Source: Falsigemmobacter faecalis (lineage in GTDB: Bacteria > Pseudomonadota > Alphaproteobacteria > Rhodobacterales > Rhodobacteraceae). From it: a stretch of 64,000 bases of DNA. Every line of letters begins with the position of its first letter. The stretch's first letter is position 1. Shown piece after piece: positions 59,093 through 64,000 of the stretch. The notes beneath the pieces are model-generated. The model did not search any database and was not told where the DNA came from. It worked only from the letters and a program-made list of their open reading frames with translations. A program made the position numbers and the translations under genes. Location of the stretch: NCBI RefSeq assembly GCF_003863335.1, contig NZ_RRAZ01000006.1, forward strand, positions 1 to 64,000, given 5' to 3'.

Positions 59093-59910
59093 ACCGCAGC
59101 CCCGCCCATATAGCCTGCGAGGTAGTCCGCAAAACCCTGGGGGCTGCGGGCCATCTTCGCATAGCGGATCAATTCCTGCGTATCGCCGGAATACTGCCCC
59201 CAGAGGCCATAGGGCCGCGCCCCCTCACGGGCTTCGGCGACTTCGGTGACATAAAGCGCGGGCAGCACGCCTGCGGCGCTGACCTCATCACTCAGAAGGC
59301 TGGTTTCGGTGATTTTCTCGGCGGTGACCAGGGTGGTCTTTGCGGCATAGGCCATGGCCGCCAGCTCGCGCCGCCGCCCGATCCGGACATTGCCGTCACG
59401 ATCCGCAAGCGGCACGTGAAAGATTGCCACATCGGCCTGAATGGCCGGGATCAGCGCGATGGGATCGGGAGTGTCAGAAAGCGGATTGTCGATCACCTTC
59501 CAATCCGGACGGTGGCGCAGCACATCGCTGCCGATCAGCCCGCGCATGGGCAGGAATGGCACGCCCTTCTGCGCCGCCATCAACCCCGCGTGGATCGCGG
59601 GACAGGTGGCATCGCGCAGCGCGATCCGCCCCTCTTTGACGGCCTGATTGAACTGCGGCGCCCCTCCGGCCTCGCCCAGCGACATGGCCGATGTCTCAAT
59701 CGAGGCCACAAGCCCGGCCCCGATCAGCAGATCCGCCTGCAACCCGCCGGTCGGCACGCAGATCAGATGCAGCCCCGCGCCGCCCTGAGCGCTCAGATGC
59801 GCGATCAAGGGCCGGGTCAGCGCCATGGCCACGCCCGCATAATCCACGGGCAGCAGAACCCGCATACCCGGCCGGACATGCCGCACCAGGCGCATCAACG
59901 CCTCAGACAT
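59089..59910 (-). CDS. CoA-transferase subunit alpha (IpdA/GctA-like)
   Basis: This 273-aa partner of the beta subunit has PTGGLQADLLIGAGLVASIE, RGLIGSDVLRH and VAIFHVPLADRDGNVRIGRR, the usual alpha-subunit blocks of the two-subunit CoA-transferase family. With the beta subunit it forms a heteromer acting on an acyl-CoA or free acid. A GTG at 59913 is directly before the ATG at 59910; GAGGGG lies just upstream of both. It is 89 bp from the end of the LysR regulator gene on the same strand. Confidence 0.82.
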   Translation of the reverse strand: MSEALMRLVRHVRPGMRVLLPVDYAGVAMALTRPLIAHLSAQGGAGLHLICVPTGGLQADLLIGAGLVASIETSAMSLGEAGGAPQFNQAVKEGRIALRDATCPAIHAGLMAAQKGVPFLPMRGLIGSDVLRHRPDWKVIDNPLSDTPDPIALIPAIQADVAIFHVPLADRDGNVRIGRRRELAAMAYAAKTTLVTAEKITETSLLSDEVSAAGVLPALYVTEVAEAREGARPYGLWGQYSGDTQELIRYAKMARSPQGFADYLAGYMGGAAV

Positions 59911-59998
59911 CACCCCTCCCCGGCTGCTGTCTCAAGGGCTGCAGGCTGACGTCAAACGCCGGGAAAGGAAAGGGGTCTGCTGCGGGAAAATCCCCGCC

Positions 59999-60955
59999 TC
60001 AGCCCTGGGGCAGCGCTTCCGCCGCGGGGCGCGGAAAGAGGTTGAAGCGCCGTTCGGTCCCCGAGACGCGTCCGGCGACAAAATCAAGGAAAACCCGGAT
60101 TTTGGCGGGCACCACCGGGGTATCCACGATGGTGGCATACATGCCTTCTTCGAAGGTCGTATTGCTGACCCGCTGCTCGGGCAGCAGCCGCACGAGCGTA
60201 CCGCGCTCAAGATCCGCGGCGACGGTGTAGTCATCCAGAAGCGCGATGCCTTCGCCCAGACGCGCAAGCTCCAGCAGCGCCATCCCGCTGTTGGAGACAT
60301 GGCGCGGCGTGATCTGCACCTCATCAAAGGCCCCGTCCCCGCGCCGGAAACGCCAGGCAAAGCCGCCCCCCGGCAAAAGATATGCCAGGGTCGCATGATC
60401 GCTCAGCTGCCAGGGATTCTCCAGCGGCGGCGCATTGCGCAGATAGTCAGGCGCAGCCACCAGATGACGCTCAGACAAAAAGAGCATCCGCCGCTTCAGA
60501 CCGGCCTCGGCAGGGGGGGCGATGCGAAAATCGATATCCACCTTCTCGCGGCGCAGATCGACCTTCTTCTCGCCCATCAGCAGCTCCACCGAGATATCGG
60601 GGTAAAGCCTGCGAAACTCCGCCAGCAGCGGCGTCAGCACCCCCATACCGAACATGGTGCGGCTGTGAACCCGCAGATGCCCCGCCGGAGCCGCCGTAAT
60701 GGCCGAGACCGAGGTCTCCACCTCTTTAATGGTCCAGAGCACCCCTTCGACGTTGCGGGCATATTCAAGCCCCGCCTCCGTCAGCGCCACCTGCCGTGTG
60801 GAGCGGATCAGCAGCCGCGCCTTCAACAGATCCTCCAGATCCGAGATCGCCCGCGACACTGAGGTGGCCGAAAGTCCGAAAAGCCGCGCGGTCTCCGTGA
60901 AGCTTTCGGTCCGGGAGACGGAGAGGAAAAGTTCCATCGCACGCAAACGGTCCAT
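59999..60955 (-). CDS. LysR-type transcriptional regulator
   Basis: This 318-aa regulator has an N-terminal winged HTH (AMELFLSVSRTESFTETARL, SATSVSRAISDLEDLLKA) and a C-terminal periplasmic-binding-like effector domain (from about 90). The start at 60955 has GGAGG 5 bases upstream; two other ATG/TTG options precede it. It sits between the minus-strand CoA-transferase genes and the plus-strand monooxygenase genes, so it probably senses a pathway compound and controls both directions from the 102-bp gap. Confidence 0.9.
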   Translation of the reverse strand: MDRLRAMELFLSVSRTESFTETARLFGLSATSVSRAISDLEDLLKARLLIRSTRQVALTEAGLEYARNVEGVLWTIKEVETSVSAITAAPAGHLRVHSRTMFGMGVLTPLLAEFRRLYPDISVELLMGEKKVDLRREKVDIDFRIAPPAEAGLKRRMLFLSERHLVAAPDYLRNAPPLENPWQLSDHATLAYLLPGGGFAWRFRRGDGAFDEVQITPRHVSNSGMALLELARLGEGIALLDDYTVAADLERGTLVRLLPEQRVSNTTFEEGMYATIVDTPVVPAKIRVFLDFVAGRVSGTERRFNLFPRPAAEALPQG

Positions 60956-61005
60956 CATTACCTCCAAATTCCGCAGGACAGAACGAATTATTGCTCCACT
61001 TTTTG

Positions 61006-61021
61006 TCGGATATCAAACCGA
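61006..61021. promoter_or_regulatory. TCGG-N8-CCGA inverted repeat, candidate LysR site
   Basis: TCGG (61006-61009) and CCGA (61018-61021) lie in the 102-bp divergent gap between the LysR gene and the monooxygenase gene. LysR sites are usually short imperfect dyads with a T-N11-A core; the spacing here is T-N14-A, so the match is weak. Confidence 0.3.
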
Positions 61022-61057
61022 ATAGTGACTCAGGGTAAGATGAATTCGGAGGGACCT

Positions 61058-62119
61058 ATGGAATTCGGCGTCTTTATTCTGGCCCAGCAGCGCGGCTACC
61101 ATCAGACCTCGTTTGAGGTGATCAACAATTCGATCGAGCAGACCGTTGTCGCCGAGCAGGCCGGTTTCGACACCGCCTGGTACGCCGAGCACCATTTCAA
61201 CAACTACTCGCTCTCGCCCTCGCCGCTGATGACGATTGCCCATGCTGCGGGCAAAACGAAAACCATCCGTCTGGGCACCGCGGTCTGCATTCTGCCGCTC
61301 TATCACCCCGCACGCTTCCTCGCAGAGGTGGGCTTTGCCGACACCGTCTCGAACGGCCGTCTGGAGCTGGGCGTCGGCCAGGGCTACCAGGAGTTCGAAT
61401 TCGAGCGCTTTGGCTGCAGCATCGAGAACGCGAGCGAAATCTACAACGAATTCCTCGACATCATCCCGATGGGCCTGAACCAGCATACCTTTGAGTACAA
61501 GGGTAAGCACCTGAACATCCCGCCGTCGTCGATCGCTGTGCGCTGCGTGCAAAAGCCGCTGCCGCCGATGTGGGTCACTTCGGGCAACCCGAACCTGCTG
61601 GGCCGCGCGGTGCGTGATGGTCACAACCTCTTTGTCACCTCGCTGCTGAACGGCAATGACGCGATCCGCACCCTGCGCGGCAAGATGGAAGGCATCGCCT
61701 CCAAAGAGGGCAAAGACCTCGACCGCGACGTGAAATTCGGCTTCCTGCGCTGCGGTTATGCCTCGGACAACAACGCCGAAATCGACGCCTACCTCGATAA
61801 CTGCCGCTTCCAGCGCCGCATTTCGGAAAGCCTGAAATACCGCCGCGCTCAGTCCGACGACGGCTATATGGTCAAAGAGATCCCCTCGGAAACCGATCTG
61901 TCGTTTGAGCAGCTGCGCAAGAACCTGCCGGTCGGCTCGGTCAACCAGGTCATCGACAAGATGCTGGAGGAAATCTCGATCCTGAAGCCCAAGCATATTG
62001 CGCTTCAGACCCAGCTGGGCGATTTTGATCAGAAGACCATGCTCAAGCAGATCGAACTCTGGGGCTCGACCATCATCCCGGCGATCCGCAAAGAGCTTGG
62101 CAACCGCGAAGCAGCATAA
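61058..62119 (+). CDS. LLM-class flavin-dependent monooxygenase
   Basis: This 353-aa bacterial luciferase-like protein uses reduced FMN and oxygen to oxidise a substrate. It has a TIM-barrel pattern with FGVFILAQQRGYHQTSFEVI at the start, WYAEHHFNNYSLSPSPL near residue 40, and GVGQGYQEFEFERFG. The downstream flavin reductase would supply the reduced flavin, which supports a two-component monooxygenase. The frame opens at 61025, but the ATG at 61058 has GGAGGG 4 bases upstream. The substrate is unknown. Confidence 0.9.
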   Translation: MEFGVFILAQQRGYHQTSFEVINNSIEQTVVAEQAGFDTAWYAEHHFNNYSLSPSPLMTIAHAAGKTKTIRLGTAVCILPLYHPARFLAEVGFADTVSNGRLELGVGQGYQEFEFERFGCSIENASEIYNEFLDIIPMGLNQHTFEYKGKHLNIPPSSIAVRCVQKPLPPMWVTSGNPNLLGRAVRDGHNLFVTSLLNGNDAIRTLRGKMEGIASKEGKDLDRDVKFGFLRCGYASDNNAEIDAYLDNCRFQRRISESLKYRRAQSDDGYMVKEIPSETDLSFEQLRKNLPVGSVNQVIDKMLEEISILKPKHIALQTQLGDFDQKTMLKQIELWGSTIIPAIRKELGNREAA

Positions 62120-62131
62120 GGCGAAGAGACA

Positions 62132-62923
62132 ATGCGTATCCACATCACCGATGCGGGCGCAATCACGCTGATCGAGCCCGCGAATTTTCGCGGGCTTGAC
62201 GTTTTGATTGACCCCCTTCCCGCAGACCGCCTCAACCGTCTGGTGGCCCGTATCGGGCGGTTTGAGGGCGAAGAGCATATTCGTCTCGCCCCGGCCGTGC
62301 TGAAGTTCCTGTCGCCGCTCGCGGGTGACCCTGAGTGGGACAAGGGCTTTGAGGGCATGATCGCTTATGCCACCAAAGCCGGCTGGGTGGATGAGGCGGG
62401 CCTTGTGCGCGCCCATATCACCCGCGAAGAGGCCGCGCCTGCGCGCATCACGCTGGACGATTTCCGCGGCACCATGCGCCGCCTGGCCGCCGGCGTCAGC
62501 GCCGTGACCACCGGCACCATGGAGGCGCCTGTGGGCATGGTGGCCTCAAGCGTGGTCTCGATCTCGGCCGAGCCGCCGCTGGTCGGGGTTTTCGTCAATG
62601 AGACCTCCTCTTCGCTGCCGCTCTTTCAGCAGCAGGGCCGGATGGCGATCAACATCCTTGGCCTTGATCACGGCTCCATCGTCGGGCGCTTTGTCAAATC
62701 CGCTCAAGGTGTGGACCGCTTCGAAGGCGCGGACTGGGTGGCCGGAAAAACCGGGCTGCCGCTGCTGACCGAAGCGCTGGCCGCCATGGAGTGCCGCATC
62801 ATCACTGAGGTTTCTCTGGGCACCCATAAGTTGCTTGTGGGCCGCATTGAGACTACCACTCTGCGCGACGACCGGCCCATGGTGCAGTTTGACGGCACCA
62901 CTCTGCGCCTGTCGGAGGAGTGA
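62132..62923 (+). CDS. Flavin reductase with an extra N-terminal domain
   Basis: This 263-aa protein has a C-terminal flavin reductase-like (FMN-binding split-barrel) domain from about residue 110: FRGTMRRLAAGVSAVTTG, GMVASSVVSISAEPPLVGVF, RMAINIL and GTHKLLVGRIE. It should give reduced flavin to the monooxygenase encoded 12 bp upstream. The first ~105 residues (MRIHITDAGAITLIEPANF...) are not part of the usual ~160-aa reductase and I do not recognise them. The C-terminus ends at residue 263, close to the CaiB gene start 3 bases later. Confidence 0.85.
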   Translation: MRIHITDAGAITLIEPANFRGLDVLIDPLPADRLNRLVARIGRFEGEEHIRLAPAVLKFLSPLAGDPEWDKGFEGMIAYATKAGWVDEAGLVRAHITREEAAPARITLDDFRGTMRRLAAGVSAVTTGTMEAPVGMVASSVVSISAEPPLVGVFVNETSSSLPLFQQQGRMAINILGLDHGSIVGRFVKSAQGVDRFEGADWVAGKTGLPLLTEALAAMECRIITEVSLGTHKLLVGRIETTTLRDDRPMVQFDGTTLRLSEE

Positions 62924-62926
62924 GAC

Positions 62927-64000
62927 ATGACTGAGCAAAGCGCAACCGGCGCCCTTCAGGGTCTGCTGGTCATCGACGCAAGCCGTGTGCTGGGCGGGCC
63001 CTACTGCGGGCAGATCCTCGGCGATCACGGTGCGCGCGTCATCAAAGTTGAGCCGCCGCAGGGCGATGAGACCCGGCTCTGGGGCCCTCCCTTTCATGGG
63101 GACGGCGCCTCTTATTACCAGGGGCTGAACCGCAACAAAGAGGGCATCGCGCTGGATTTCTCGCGCGAAGAGGGGCGCGAGTTCCTGATGCATCTCCTTG
63201 AAGGCGCGGATGTTTTCATCGAAAACTTCAAGACCGGCACCCTTGAGAAATGGGGCATCGGCCGCGAAGAGCTGCGCAAGCGCTTCCCGCGCCTCGTCCA
63301 TGCCCGCGTCTCGGGCTTTGGCGAAGACGGCCCCTATGGTGGTCGTCCGGGCTATGATGCGGCGATCCAGGCCCTGGTCGGGATTATGTCGGTCAACGGC
63401 GAAGCGGGCGGCAAACCGCAGCGCGTCGGTGTTCCGGTCGTCGATATGGTGACCGGGCTGAACGCCGCCCTTGGCATCATGCTGGCCTTGCAGGAGCGTC
63501 ACCGCTCGGGCCTTGGCCAGTTTGTTGAGGCCTCGCTTTACGACTGCGGCTTCTCGCTGATGCATCCGCATCTGCCGAATATGTATCTCGGCGCGCCGGT
63601 GCCGGGCCGCTCGGGCAATGCCCATCCCAATATCACGCCCTATGACACCTATGCGGCGCAGGACGGCGATGTCTTCCTGGCGGTCGGCAACAACGGGCAG
63701 TTTGCCAATCTGTGCAAAGTGCTGGGCCTTGACGATATGCCCGCGGATGAGCGGTTCTCCAGCAATGCCAACCGCAAAGAGAACCGCCCCCTGCTGCGCG
63801 AGCGTCTGGAGGCGGCGATGTCGTCCTGGACGGCCGAAGCCATTGCCGAAAAGCTCATCACTTCGGGCGTTCCGGCAGCCCCCGTGCGCACGCTCGATCA
63901 GGTGATTGCGGATCCCCATACCCATGCCCGCAAGATGATCGTCGACACTGAGGGCGTGCGCGGCACCGCCTCGCCCATCAAGCTGGAACGAACGCCCGCG
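62927..64000 (+). CDS. CaiB/BaiF-type (class III) CoA-transferase, cut by the window end
   Basis: The first 358 codons of a class III CoA-transferase are present, in frame to the last base of the window. It has the N-terminal LLVIDASRVLGGPYCGQILGDHGARVIKVE, the active-site aspartate region in GVPVVDMVTGLNAALGIM, and GRSGNAHPNITPYD. These enzymes move CoA between carboxylic acids. It follows the flavin reductase after 3 bp (TGA then GACATG), so it is the third gene of the plus-strand operon. The remaining C-terminal part, about 30-50 residues by family length, lies outside. Confidence 0.92.
   Translation, partial: MTEQSATGALQGLLVIDASRVLGGPYCGQILGDHGARVIKVEPPQGDETRLWGPPFHGDGASYYQGLNRNKEGIALDFSREEGREFLMHLLEGADVFIENFKTGTLEKWGIGREELRKRFPRLVHARVSGFGEDGPYGGRPGYDAAIQALVGIMSVNGEAGGKPQRVGVPVVDMVTGLNAALGIMLALQERHRSGLGQFVEASLYDCGFSLMHPHLPNMYLGAPVPGRSGNAHPNITPYDTYAAQDGDVFLAVGNNGQFANLCKVLGLDDMPADERFSSNANRKENRPLLRERLEAAMSSWTAEAIAEKLITSGVPAAPVRTLDQVIADPHTHARKMIVDTEGVRGTASPIKLERTPA

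Noticed and set aside
58331-59910. Assignment of the two-subunit CoA-transferase to steroid catabolism (IpdAB)
   Set aside because: Only the family branch is similar. No other steroid-ring genes (Kst, Hsa, Fad clusters) are in the window, so the pathway cannot be named.
1-64000. CRISPR arrays or cas genes
   Set aside because: No regularly spaced repeats and no Cas-like proteins were seen when reading the window.

Overview
This is a high-GC (roughly 65% by eye) chromosomal window from an alphaproteobacterium of the Rhodobacteraceae/Paracoccaceae type. The evidence is the gene content and order: ctaA, a TamA-TamB pair, hemD followed by an alphaproteobacterial Mic60 and a HemY/Orf52 protein, chpT, olsB-olsA, and argS-SPOR-nagZ-scpA-scpB. 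Many genes overlap by a few bases (ATGA, GTGA, TTGA, TGATG), so most of the core is read as tight operons.

Layout. 0.1-4 kb: heme A synthase, M32 carboxypeptidase and an MFS transporter. 4-6.5 kb: the two-gene carboxyspermidine route to spermidine, closed by a strong terminator. 6.6-12.2 kb: TamA and TamB. 12.2-17.7 kb (minus): a BrkB-like membrane protein, then an exopolysaccharide set (small secreted protein, YjbF lipoprotein, YjbH, sugar transferase, epimerase). 17.8-24.7 kb: EVE, YciI, gpsA and tsaD facing hemD, mic60 and hemY. 24.83 kb: a tRNA-Thr(CGT).

24.86-33.67 kb is an integrative mobilizable element inserted in that tRNA. It is bounded by 45-bp perfect repeats of the tRNA 3' half. 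It carries a tyrosine integrase, an excisionase-like protein, a relaxase, a MobC-like protein, a divergent regulator module, and a markedly AT-richer three-gene cargo cassette (29.58-32.00 kb). The cassette consists of a TIGR04255 protein, an HTH protein with a secretion-like leader, and an unrecognised protein with an SQTCE motif. It is the best candidate here for an undescribed, possibly defensive, system. A coiled-coil gene is nested in another frame inside the relaxase gene.

33.7-34.9 kb and 41.8-44.0 kb are gene-poor; the second holds a heavily decayed IS256-family transposase. 34.9-41.8 kb carries a DEAD-box helicase, polA, an M20 amidohydrolase and an SDR. 44.1-53.2 kb carries chpT, DUF3553, ornithine-lipid synthesis, rarA, and argS-SPOR-nagZ-scpAB. 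53.3-64 kb is a catabolic-looking region around a LysR regulator. On the minus strand it has a rhodanese, an AhpD-like protein, a molybdenum oxidoreductase, a TPP enzyme and a two-subunit CoA-transferase. On the plus strand it has a luciferase-like monooxygenase, a flavin reductase and a CaiB-type CoA-transferase running off the window end. Its substrate cannot be read from the sequence.
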